Under the pieces are notes generated by a model that worked only from the letters and a program-made list of their open reading frames with translations, searched no databases and had not been told where the DNA came from. The position numbers were made by a program, and so were the translations under genes. Positions 32,367-40,449 of a DNA stretch of 64,000 nucleotides are shown here, one piece after another (position 1 is the first letter of the stretch; each line of letters begins with the position of its first letter). Source of the stretch: G965197005 sp965197005 (GTDB lineage: Bacteria; Pseudomonadota; Gammaproteobacteria; Pseudomonadales; Oceanobacteraceae); assembly GCA_965197005.1 (NCBI GenBank), contig OZ239982.1:992001-1056000 (forward strand). The letters run 5' to 3'.

Positions 32367-33896
32367 TTAGTTATTGAGCGGGCAATGCATACTGCCATTT
32401 TCATAAGTACACTCAGGGGTGCACTTCATTTCTCTTATATTAGTAAGAGGGTTTATCTCGCTAGCGCAGCGTTGAGTAATGGTTGCACTACAAATTCGAT
32501 AAAATTTATCAGAACCTACTTTGTCTCCGATACTTTGGGCTACTACCCCGTATGTTTCATAAGTAATATCCCATCGATAGAACACAGTACCGACACCACT
32601 TATATAATCTTGAGTGGTATCATAAACCTGAGTTGAAGATCCGCAATCAGGAAAACTAATGGCTTTTTTATATACCCCATTTTCATCTGACTTGGCAGAA
32701 AAAGTTCTAACTTGTAAGGCAGTATTTCGTTCCTCTAAAATAACATCAACAAAAGGCACAGGGTTTCTATTGGCATCTAGCGTTTTCCCTGTATAAACCG
32801 TGTGATTTCCTACTTGATTATAAGCACCGAATACAGGAAAACGAGGAACGCTGTTGCTTTCTGCATCAACGGTCACCTTTGTGGTTTTATGTGGATTGCT
32901 AAATGAAATGCTGTACTCAAGATTTGGTGATGCCGACCCTGTTGCTGAACGCACTCTAAACAAAGCGGTATTTGAGCTAGAAGGACCAAAATTGTAAACC
33001 TCATTGTCTAAGGCTCTTACCCAGCCTTGAGCTGTATAAGCTTCAAGGGTGAATAATCTATTAATTTGAGTATTAAGTTTAAATGCAAGCCGTGTTTGTC
33101 CTGTTTCAAAATTATACACAAAATAATCCATATCACGAGCATGATCCATTGTGCCTGTTACTGTGGTAATACCAGTTATTTGGGTAGCCTGAGTGTATGT
33201 ATCATTGGATTCTTGTTGATCAAATTCAGTATAACCAAACAACGTCATCGGAGTTGGACCTCCAGCGGCATAGGTCTGAGCTTTGGCAGCCAATACATAC
33301 ACACCTGGGTCAGCCATTGTTACAATGCGCTCAAAGGTTTGCCCAACTCCAGCACTGGAATGTGCTTTAAGAGTGAGCTGCCCGTTGACAACTTGAAAAA
33401 GGTATAAATCAAAGTTGGCTGCTGTGGGAATGTCCATCAACAAGGCTTCTATTTTGGTTTTTTGTGTAACCTGTATGCCACGACAGATAATTTCTCCTGC
33501 TTGGGTAAAGCCTGTATTAATAAATTGTCCAAATGACATATCATCACAACCAGCATAAACGCTGTTCGCCCGATTAGCTGAGCGGTTGGCTATTTTAGAA
33601 TTATCAGATAAAGCTTTTGGCTGCATATCCTGAAGGTCCAAATCTCTTAGTTTAATATCAAGGTCTGTTGGTAGATTCAAATCAAATGCAAACTGAGAGT
33701 TAGGCGTTCGTGTTTGTATTTTAACTTGAGCAAAATCTTGGTGCTTAGGTTGTTGCTGCACGCCGAGGGTTTGTATTTTATCTTCTGCCAAAACAATGGA
33801 TTGATTAATATCTTCATGGGCATAGCTAACAGAAGAGCAACATAAGCTTATACCTAAAAGCATCAAAGAGAAGTTGTTACGATTATTTTTTTTCAT
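32367..33896 (-). CDS. Array gene B, copy 1: secreted PPC-domain protein with variable C-terminus
   Basis: 509 residues. A Sec signal peptide (residues ~1-26, ...SSVSYA-HED) sends it out of the cytoplasm. Residues ~130-225 and ~226-330 look like two bacterial pre-peptidase C-terminal (PPC) beta-sandwiches. One has NFDLYLFQV...DPGVYVLAAKAQTY, the other QESNDTYTQATQI...RDMDYFVYNF. An Ig/carboxypeptidase-regulatory-like segment follows (YTGKTLDANRNPVPFVDVILEE, ~375-420), then a Cys-rich tail. Residues 1-263 are almost identical to B2; the rest is homologous but strongly diverged. The start at 33896 has AAGGAAATACTG before the ATG. Confidence 0.85.
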   Translation of the reverse strand: MKKNNRNNFSLMLLGISLCCSSVSYAHEDINQSIVLAEDKIQTLGVQQQPKHQDFAQVKIQTRTPNSQFAFDLNLPTDLDIKLRDLDLQDMQPKALSDNSKIANRSANRANSVYAGCDDMSFGQFINTGFTQAGEIICRGIQVTQKTKIEALLMDIPTAANFDLYLFQVVNGQLTLKAHSSAGVGQTFERIVTMADPGVYVLAAKAQTYAAGGPTPMTLFGYTEFDQQESNDTYTQATQITGITTVTGTMDHARDMDYFVYNFETGQTRLAFKLNTQINRLFTLEAYTAQGWVRALDNEVYNFGPSSSNTALFRVRSATGSASPNLEYSISFSNPHKTTKVTVDAESNSVPRFPVFGAYNQVGNHTVYTGKTLDANRNPVPFVDVILEERNTALQVRTFSAKSDENGVYKKAISFPDCGSSTQVYDTTQDYISGVGTVFYRWDITYETYGVVAQSIGDKVGSDKFYRICSATITQRCASEINPLTNIREMKCTPECTYENGSMHCPLNN

Positions 33897-35092
33897 CAGT
33901 ATTTCCTTTTTTAATGGGTTTGATGTGTAAAAAACACACAGATTAAAGCTAGCTCAAAGTTTAATAAAATTCAAGATTATATGTTAATAATTCACATTAA
34001 TGCCATATGCAAGGTTTAATTTGGCATAAAATAATCTTACTTATATAAAAAGCTAAATAAATACTTTTTACAGCCGATAACAAGTTCACTTAATCTAACT
34101 AATTTATCTTTATTAAAAGGAAAGTCTGATGAAGATTAATCCTAATATGGTTACAGCCTATCAAACGAATACCCAAGCGGCGGTCAAGCCTAAAGCTGTA
34201 CAAGAAAATACTAAACAAGCAGAAAAAATCGAACCCAACTTAAGCACAGATAACAAAGTGGTTAAGTTTGATATAGAAAAAAAGGCACAGGCATTAAAAG
34301 CAAGCGCACTTGATATTGTTAAGCACTACGCAGCAGATCGCAAAGCCGCCATTACAAGCTTATCTAACTCATTACGGTTATTTGAAAAACACCAAGCAAA
34401 GTATGGCAATGCATTTGATATTTATATGCAAGACGGTGTGATTAAAATCAGCAGTGACAAAATAGATGATGCCAAAAAAGCACAGTTAGAGTCTGAAATA
34501 AACCAAGATAAAGAATTAGTCGATGCCTTTAACCAACTTCACGATGCCACCTTAAACATCTACAACGCTCAAGTAAAACTACGTCATTTAACTTACAGCT
34601 ACAAAGACAAAAAAACACAGATTAGCTACCCTAAAGACGATACATTAAGAGAGAAAAAAGACCTAGAAGGCAAGCTCAAACTCATAAGAGCAGGTCAAAA
34701 ATTTATTGAGTACTCACCTGATGGAGTGCAAAAACTCAACACCTCATTACTCAATAAGGTTGAAAAAGCCCATGCGTTCAGTCAAGCCCATAGCAGAGAA
34801 GCCCGTAATATGGCAGCGCAATACCATGATTTTAAAGAGCGGTCTTTTCTTTATGAGTATCATTCTGCGGTGGTAGAGTTTGATAACGTAACTCATGATA
34901 TTGCTCGTTCTTTAGGGGTAGAGGGCGTGACTGTTAAGAGCCTTAATATCAATGCTGCAATGAATATTTATTCTTCTTTTTATGCCAAAATTGACGTTGA
35001 TAGACCCAAACCTGAATTAGAAAAAGCCATTAAACAGGCAGAACATCTACCCGATGACGCCAAATTGCAACCCAACCCTGAAGATTTTAAAG
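33107..35092. repeat. Constant block of the A/B array (B1 N-terminus, divergent promoter, A2 N-terminus)
   Basis: About 2 kb almost identical to 36466-38453. It comprises codons 1-263 of B (minus strand), the ~232-base divergent intergenic region, and codons 1-321 of A (plus strand). A shorter version (30690-31734) precedes the array without a B part. The A start codons are 3357 and 3359 bases apart. Confidence 0.9.
34054..34080 (+). promoter_or_regulatory. Sigma-28 (FliA) promoter of A2
   Basis: Same element as upstream of A1: TAAA at 34054 and GCCGATAA at 34073-34080, start-to-start distance 19, placed in the B1/A2 divergent region. Confidence 0.8.
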
Positions 35093-35712
35093 GCATCAAA
35101 TTTATAGAAGTGCACAAGTCAACCGAAGAAGAAAAAGCACAAATGGAAAAATTTAGGGAGTTTGGCGATAAATATCATGCTCTATTTGAAAAAGTTCATA
35201 ACCAATCAGCTTGGGATCTCGCAGGTAGAATTCATAGTGCTGCTAGTGCTTTTCAAGAAATAGAAAGCTCGCTCAAGCAGCAGTATTCAGAAGTAGCAGA
35301 AAACGGGTTAGATATGAAGCTAAAAAATAATCGCCTAATTGTGACTAACCGAGAGCTCAAACCAGAGGATAAACAGAATATTGAGAATATTCTGAACCAA
35401 GATAGCGGTTTAAAAAATACATTTAAAAGTATGCTGACTTATTTGCGAGATTTTGATTTTTTAGTAAATCGCATATCAAGTCTTGATACCGACTTTGATA
35501 ATAAGCCGCCTGTTGAACAATTTCAGTATGTTAGCTTTAAAGATTTTATTAAGTCAGTATATTCTCACTCTCCGCAAGCTTGGGATGGCTTTGAACGTAT
35601 AAATGGTTTGGGTAATTTATTAAAAAATAGAGGTGCATTCACAAGCGTGTTTGGTATAGGGCTGGTAAAATATGGAAACTCGCTCGTTAGCCATATTGAT
35701 GCCAATGCGTAA
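34129..35712 (+). CDS. Array gene A, copy 2: same N-terminus, unrelated-looking C-terminus
   Basis: 527 residues. Residues 1-321 match A1 exactly or nearly so. At DNA level the identity stops abruptly after the codons for NPEDFK (35091). The variable part (322-527) still contains the second copy of the internal module (LDMKLKNNRLIVTNRELKPEDK, then a helix with NTFKSMLTYL), so it is a distant relative of the A1/A3 end rather than a wholly new fold. Its last ~50 residues (VYSHSPQAWDGFERINGLGN..., ending SLVSHIDANA) have no counterpart. Partner in the same unit is B2. Function unknown. Confidence 0.85.
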   Translation: MKINPNMVTAYQTNTQAAVKPKAVQENTKQAEKIEPNLSTDNKVVKFDIEKKAQALKASALDIVKHYAADRKAAITSLSNSLRLFEKHQAKYGNAFDIYMQDGVIKISSDKIDDAKKAQLESEINQDKELVDAFNQLHDATLNIYNAQVKLRHLTYSYKDKKTQISYPKDDTLREKKDLEGKLKLIRAGQKFIEYSPDGVQKLNTSLLNKVEKAHAFSQAHSREARNMAAQYHDFKERSFLYEYHSAVVEFDNVTHDIARSLGVEGVTVKSLNINAAMNIYSSFYAKIDVDRPKPELEKAIKQAEHLPDDAKLQPNPEDFKGIKFIEVHKSTEEEKAQMEKFREFGDKYHALFEKVHNQSAWDLAGRIHSAASAFQEIESSLKQQYSEVAENGLDMKLKNNRLIVTNRELKPEDKQNIENILNQDSGLKNTFKSMLTYLRDFDFLVNRISSLDTDFDNKPPVEQFQYVSFKDFIKSVYSHSPQAWDGFERINGLGNLLKNRGAFTSVFGIGLVKYGNSLVSHIDANA

Positions 35713-35737
35713 TAGTTACTATGGAATATACAGTTGT

Positions 35738-35767
35738 AAACAGCTACCCCAATAAGAGTAGCTGTTT
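35738..35767. terminator. Terminator between A2 and B2
   Basis: Perfect 10-bp stem AAACAGCTAC / GTAGCTGTTT with loop CCCAATAAGA, AT-rich on both sides. It is bidirectional between convergent genes, and its sequence is unrelated to the A1/B1 hairpin, so the terminator is part of the variable cassette. Confidence 0.75.
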
Positions 35768-35776
35768 AATAATAAA

Positions 35777-37255
35777 TTAATTATTAGTACAAGTGTTTAT
35801 CCATTTTTGTTTAATAACATCTCTATAGTGATAACAAGAGCCCGTCATATTTACATAACAAAGTTGACTGTACCATGCTCGTTTATATTCTTTAGCTGTA
35901 GGACTATAGGCAATGACATCAGTTGATTGGAAACTATAGTCAAAATCATAAAAATATGTGTAGCCTGCCGCATAATTACTGATTATTGTTTGAAGGATAG
36001 TCCCAGAACAGTCTGGCAAACGTGCACTAGTCTCATATTCACCTTTATGGTTAGACTCAACTCTCTCTATTTTAGCTTCTGATCCGATCAGATACTTTAA
36101 GAAGACTGGAGCAAACGGCAGAGGATGTCCATATTGATCGAGTGTTTTACCCTTAATGGTAAGATTATTTCTTATTTGTGTGTAGGTCACAGGAAAACGG
36201 AAGCCTTGCATATCTTCTTCCACATTTACTGTTATTGCATTTACAAATCTAGGTTCGCTAAAAGAAATTTGATAGGTCGAACTTGATAGAGGGGTAGTTT
36301 TTGCTGAAACAACTCTGAATATAGATTCATTAGAAGTGGTGGGAAAGGGTGCAATAACATAATCCTTGTTTATTTTTGTTCTGCTCCACCCTTTTTCAGT
36401 GTAAACCTCTAATATAAATTTCTCATTAGCAATAAATTTAAAAGAAATATTTTTTTGTTCATTACCAAAATTATACACAAAATAATCCATATCACGAGCA
36501 TGATCCATTGTGCCTGTTACTGTGGTAATGCCAGTTATTTGGGTAGCCTGAGTGTATGTATCATTGGATTCTTGTTGATCAAATTCAGTATAACCAAACA
36601 ACGTCATCGGAGTTGGACCTCCAGCGGCATAGGTCTGAGCTTTGGCAGCCAATACATACACACCTGGGTCAGCCATTGTTACAATGCGCTCAAAGGTTTG
36701 CCCAACTCCAGCACTGGAATGTGCTTTAAGAGTGAGCTGCCCGTTGACAACTTGAAAAAGGTATAAATCAAAGTTGGCTGCTGTGGGAATGTCCATCAAC
36801 AAGGCTTCTATTTTGGTTTTTTGTGTAACCTGTATGCCACGACAGATAATTTCTCCTGCTTGGGTAAAGCCTGTATTAATAAATTGTCCAAATGACATAT
36901 CATCACAACCAGCATAAACGCTGTTCGCCCGATTAGCTGAGCGGTTGGCTATTTTAGAATTATCAGATAAAGCTTTTGGCTGCATATCCTGAAGGTCCAA
37001 ATCTCTTAGTTTAATATCAAGGTCTGTTGGTAGATTCAAATCAAATGCAAACTGAGAGTTAGGCGTTCGTGTTTGTATTTTAACTTGAGTAAAATCTTGG
37101 TGCTTAGGTTGTTGCTGCACGCCAAGGGTTTGTATTTTATCTTCTGCCAAAACAATGGCTTGATTAATATCTTCATGGGCATAGCTAACAGAAGAGCAAC
37201 ATAAGCTTATACCTAAAAGCATCAAAGAGAAGTTGTTACGATTATTTTTTTTCAT
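35777..37255 (-). CDS. Array gene B, copy 2: secreted PPC-domain protein with a different C-terminus
   Basis: 492 residues with the same signal peptide and first 263 residues as B1 (only isolated differences such as NQA/NQS near residue 32). After MDYFVYNF the sequence changes at once. The variable half keeps the same plan as B1: the end of a PPC-like sandwich (FILEVYTEKGWSRT), an Ig-like segment (KGKTLDQYGHPLPFAPVFLKY) and a Cys-containing tail. Amino-acid identity is low. The plan is conserved while the surface is diversified, as expected for a recognition module. Function unknown. Confidence 0.85.
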   Translation of the reverse strand: MKKNNRNNFSLMLLGISLCCSSVSYAHEDINQAIVLAEDKIQTLGVQQQPKHQDFTQVKIQTRTPNSQFAFDLNLPTDLDIKLRDLDLQDMQPKALSDNSKIANRSANRANSVYAGCDDMSFGQFINTGFTQAGEIICRGIQVTQKTKIEALLMDIPTAANFDLYLFQVVNGQLTLKAHSSAGVGQTFERIVTMADPGVYVLAAKAQTYAAGGPTPMTLFGYTEFDQQESNDTYTQATQITGITTVTGTMDHARDMDYFVYNFGNEQKNISFKFIANEKFILEVYTEKGWSRTKINKDYVIAPFPTTSNESIFRVVSAKTTPLSSSTYQISFSEPRFVNAITVNVEEDMQGFRFPVTYTQIRNNLTIKGKTLDQYGHPLPFAPVFLKYLIGSEAKIERVESNHKGEYETSARLPDCSGTILQTIISNYAAGYTYFYDFDYSFQSTDVIAYSPTAKEYKRAWYSQLCYVNMTGSCYHYRDVIKQKWINTCTNN

Positions 37256-38453
37256 CAGTATTTCCTTTTTTAATGGGTTTGATGTGTAAAAAACACACAG
37301 ATTAAAGCTAGCTCAAAGCTTAATAAAATTCAAGATTATATGTTAATAATTCACATTAATGCCATATGCAAGGTTTAATTTGGCATAAAATAATCTTACT
37401 TATATAAAAAGCTAAATAAATACTTTTTACAGCCGATAACAAGCTCACTTAATCTAACTAATTTATCTTTATTAAAAGGAAAGTCTGATGAAGATTAATC
37501 CTAATATGGTTACAGCCTATCAAACGAATACCCAAGCGGCGGTCAAGCCTAAAGCTGTACAAGAAAATACCACTAAACAAGCAGAAAAAATCGAACCCAA
37601 TTTAAGCACAGATAACAAAGTGGTTAAGTTTGATATAGAAAAAAAGGCACAGGCATTAAAAGCAAGTGCACTTGATATTGTTAAGCACTACGCAGCAGAT
37701 CGCAAAGCCGCCATTACAAGCTTATCTAACTCATTACGGTTATTTGAAAAACACCAAGCAAAGTATGGCAATGCATTTGATATTTATATGCAAGACGGTG
37801 TGATTAAAATTAGCAGTGACAAAATAGATGATGCCAAAAAAGCACAGTTAGAGTCTGAAATAAACCAAGATAAAGAATTAGTCGATGCCTTTAACCAACT
37901 TCACGATGCCACCTTAAACATCTACAACGCTCAAGTAAAACTACGTCATTTAACTTACAGCTACAAAGACAAAAAAACACAGATTAGCTACCCTAAAGAC
38001 GATACATTAAGAGAGAAAAAAGACCTAGAAGGCAAGCTCAAACTCATAAGAGCAGGTCAAAAATTTATTGAGTACTCACCTGATGGAGTGCAAAAACTCA
38101 ACACCTCATTACTCAATAAGGTTGAAAAAGCCCATGCGTTCAGTCAAGCCCATAGCAGAGAAGCCCGTAATATGGCAGCGCAATACCATGATTTTAAAGA
38201 GCGGTCTTTTCTTTATGAGTATCATTCTGCGGTGGTAGAGTTTGATAACGTAACTCATGATATTGCTCGTTCTTTAGGGGTAGAGGGCGTGACTGTTAAG
38301 AGCCTTAATATCAATGCTGCAATGAATATTTATTCTTCTTTTTATGCCAAAATTGACATTGATAGACCCAAACCTGAATTAGAAAAAGCCATTAAACAGG
38401 CAGAACATCTACCCGATGACGCCAAATTACAACCCAACCCTGAAGATTTTAAG
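36466..38453. repeat. Constant block of the A/B array, second complete copy
   Basis: Near-identical to 33107-35092 (B2 N-terminus, divergent region, A3 N-terminus). A3 has one extra codon (ACC, giving NTTKQ) relative to A1 and A2. Confidence 0.9.
37413..37439 (+). promoter_or_regulatory. Sigma-28 (FliA) promoter of A3
   Basis: TAAA at 37413 and GCCGATAA at 37432-37439, identical spacing to the other two copies. Confidence 0.8.
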
Positions 38454-39062
38454 AATGTTTATTTGCAACGTGGAAAAATTAACTATTTTTATGATGATTG
38501 GAGTGAAAAGGAGCTTAAATTATTTAATGATTATAGCATGAAAAGAACAGAGCTCTTAGCTCAAACAGATGAGCTTGGCGATATACTTGCCGCTTCTATT
38601 ACCCAATTTAATAAAACTCTAGATAAGGAGCTGTTAAAAGGACGCTATTTGTTTTTAGATAAAGACGATATAGATTTGCAATTAAAAGAAGGTAAGTTGG
38701 TTGTTATAGGTGATAACATTAAAGAAGAAGATAAGGTTGAGCTGGCAAAAACACTTACTGAAGATACCGATATTAAAGAGGCGTTCACAATGGTACTTAA
38801 CTACATTAAAGATACCTATAACACAATAAAGACGATGAGTTATATTGGTAAACATGGCAATAATAAGGGTATGCAAGAAAAATCAATAGACAGCTTTGCA
38901 GGCTATAGTTTTAAAGAAATGATAAATAAAATAAAAAACAATGTTCATCTCGATCATTCTAAATTTTCAGTAGATGTACTGCTTGATACAGGTCTATTTT
39001 CAATTCAATCTAGTAATCAAGGTAACTATATAGAAGAGTGGTTAACGGAAGATTGGGTATAG
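37488..39062 (+). CDS. Array gene A, copy 3: A1-like C-terminus, no B partner
   Basis: 524 residues. It has the constant N-terminus as in A1 and A2 (plus one Thr), then a variable part that is a mosaic with A1. Both share NVYLQRG, then differ completely for ~35 residues (KINYFYDDWSEKELKLF against YIDWNKSDFKFHEY), then are nearly identical for ~140 residues. They differ again just before the common ending EEWLTEDWV. The 16 bases after the stop match the 5' half of the A1 terminator, then homology ends 3 bases before the DUF1501 stop codon. Any B3 gene has been lost. Confidence 0.85.
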   Translation: MKINPNMVTAYQTNTQAAVKPKAVQENTTKQAEKIEPNLSTDNKVVKFDIEKKAQALKASALDIVKHYAADRKAAITSLSNSLRLFEKHQAKYGNAFDIYMQDGVIKISSDKIDDAKKAQLESEINQDKELVDAFNQLHDATLNIYNAQVKLRHLTYSYKDKKTQISYPKDDTLREKKDLEGKLKLIRAGQKFIEYSPDGVQKLNTSLLNKVEKAHAFSQAHSREARNMAAQYHDFKERSFLYEYHSAVVEFDNVTHDIARSLGVEGVTVKSLNINAAMNIYSSFYAKIDIDRPKPELEKAIKQAEHLPDDAKLQPNPEDFKNVYLQRGKINYFYDDWSEKELKLFNDYSMKRTELLAQTDELGDILAASITQFNKTLDKELLKGRYLFLDKDDIDLQLKEGKLVVIGDNIKEEDKVELAKTLTEDTDIKEAFTMVLNYIKDTYNTIKTMSYIGKHGNNKGMQEKSIDSFAGYSFKEMINKIKNNVHLDHSKFSVDVLLDTGLFSIQSSNQGNYIEEWLTEDWV

Positions 39063-39080
39063 GTCACTCCAAGTCAGCTA

Positions 39081-40439
39081 TTATACAAAGCCAAGGCTTG
39101 CTGTATCAAAACGTCCAATATTAGGTGCAATTAGCGGTATATTGCTGGCTGAGATGCCAAACCATAAGGCAAGGGTTGTGGCGTATTGGTCAATAGAGGT
39201 TGTTGGTAATAGCCTACCTTTGCCAACATCTTGCTGGGTGTTAAGTCCTATATCGGGCATCTGCCCATAAAATCGTCCACCTTTGACCGCACCGCCTAAA
39301 ATAAAATGATGCCCACCCCAGCCATGATCAGAACCGTCGCCATTCACGCTAAAGGTGCGCCCAAAGTCAGAGGCACTAAAGGTTGTGACTTGTTTTTCCA
39401 TGTGCATTGCTTTAATTGCTTGTTGAAATGCATATAATGCCGTATCCAGTTCTTGCATTTTATGTGCATGGTTTGCCAGTAAATCTGCATGCGTATCATA
39501 GCCGCCAATTCCCACAAAGAATACTTGTCGTTTAACTCCTAATAGACGATTTGCCCGTATCATCTGCGCCACATATTTAAGTTGGGCGGCAAGTTTGTTG
39601 TCTTCTTTAAAGTTCCCTTTAGGCTCAAATTCTTTAATTGGTGCAAGTTGGCTATAAGCACTTATGGCCCGTTGATTGGTATGCCATAGTGCTTGCTTAA
39701 ATGGGTTATCACTGGGCTGGTTAATTAATTGTGCAAAGGCTTTATTGGTTGCTTTTGAGCCAAACAAACGTTGCCCTTTATAAGCACGCATGGGAATTGC
39801 ACCTTTGCCTGTACACTGGTATGGGTGAATGTTTTCTCCTGCCAATAAGACTGCATTACCATGTAGCGATACTGTGCTAAATAAAGATTGTCCATAACTG
39901 GCTCGATTTGCTTCAATCAGTGCGCCGCCCCAGCCTTTGTTTGCGCCTTCTGGTTGTGAGGATTGCCAAATAGATTGCTGGTCGTTATGGGAAAATAAAT
40001 GGGGAGGCAAAGGGACGGCTTGATTACGGAAGTCTTTTAAGCTAGTTGGCGCAACCAATGCGCCTACATTTAATAAAATGGCCAATTCTTTTTCTGCAAA
40101 TAAGTGTTTAAGTTGTTTAAGGTTTGGGTGTAACCCTAACTGCACACCTTTAGGCAGCCCTTGTTGGGAGTTAAGCATTTGTATTTGTGTGCGCTTAATG
40201 GCAATGTCTTGGCGAATGTTTTGGTAGCGTTTGTAGTTGTCTTTATCATAGGGAATAAGGGTGTTGGCGTGGTCGTTGCCACCAAATAAAAATACACAGA
40301 CTAATGCCTTATAGTCTTTAGCTCCTTGCGCTGCTGCAACATCACCGATGGCTGCGAGGTTTAATGCCCAAGGTAATGCACCAGTAGCTAACCCTGTTTT
40401 AATTAAAAAGTCTCGTCTTGAAAGTTTGCTTAATGACAT
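39081..40439 (-). CDS. DUF1501-family secreted protein
   Basis: 452 residues. It starts with a Tat-type signal (SRRDFLIKTGLATGALPW...AAA). Family hallmarks are VFLFGGNDHANTLIPYD near the N-terminus and FSASDFGRTFSVNGDGSDHGWGGHHFILGG near residue 350, with conserved Asp/His residues of the sulfatase/alkaline-phosphatase-like fold. Biochemical role not established. It follows the DUF1800 gene by 10 bases on the same strand, the usual two-gene arrangement for these families. Confidence 0.88.
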   Translation of the reverse strand: MSLSKLSRRDFLIKTGLATGALPWALNLAAIGDVAAAQGAKDYKALVCVFLFGGNDHANTLIPYDKDNYKRYQNIRQDIAIKRTQIQMLNSQQGLPKGVQLGLHPNLKQLKHLFAEKELAILLNVGALVAPTSLKDFRNQAVPLPPHLFSHNDQQSIWQSSQPEGANKGWGGALIEANRASYGQSLFSTVSLHGNAVLLAGENIHPYQCTGKGAIPMRAYKGQRLFGSKATNKAFAQLINQPSDNPFKQALWHTNQRAISAYSQLAPIKEFEPKGNFKEDNKLAAQLKYVAQMIRANRLLGVKRQVFFVGIGGYDTHADLLANHAHKMQELDTALYAFQQAIKAMHMEKQVTTFSASDFGRTFSVNGDGSDHGWGGHHFILGGAVKGGRFYGQMPDIGLNTQQDVGKGRLLPTTSIDQYATTLALWFGISASNIPLIAPNIGRFDTASLGFV

Positions 40440-40449
40440 ATTTTCTCGC

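Noticed and set aside
30690..39078. The A/B array as a classical contact-dependent inhibition or RHS locus
   Set aside because: No YD repeats, filamentous haemagglutinin repeats, TpsB transporter or pretoxin motifs; A and B are convergent rather than in one operon, and B is secreted.
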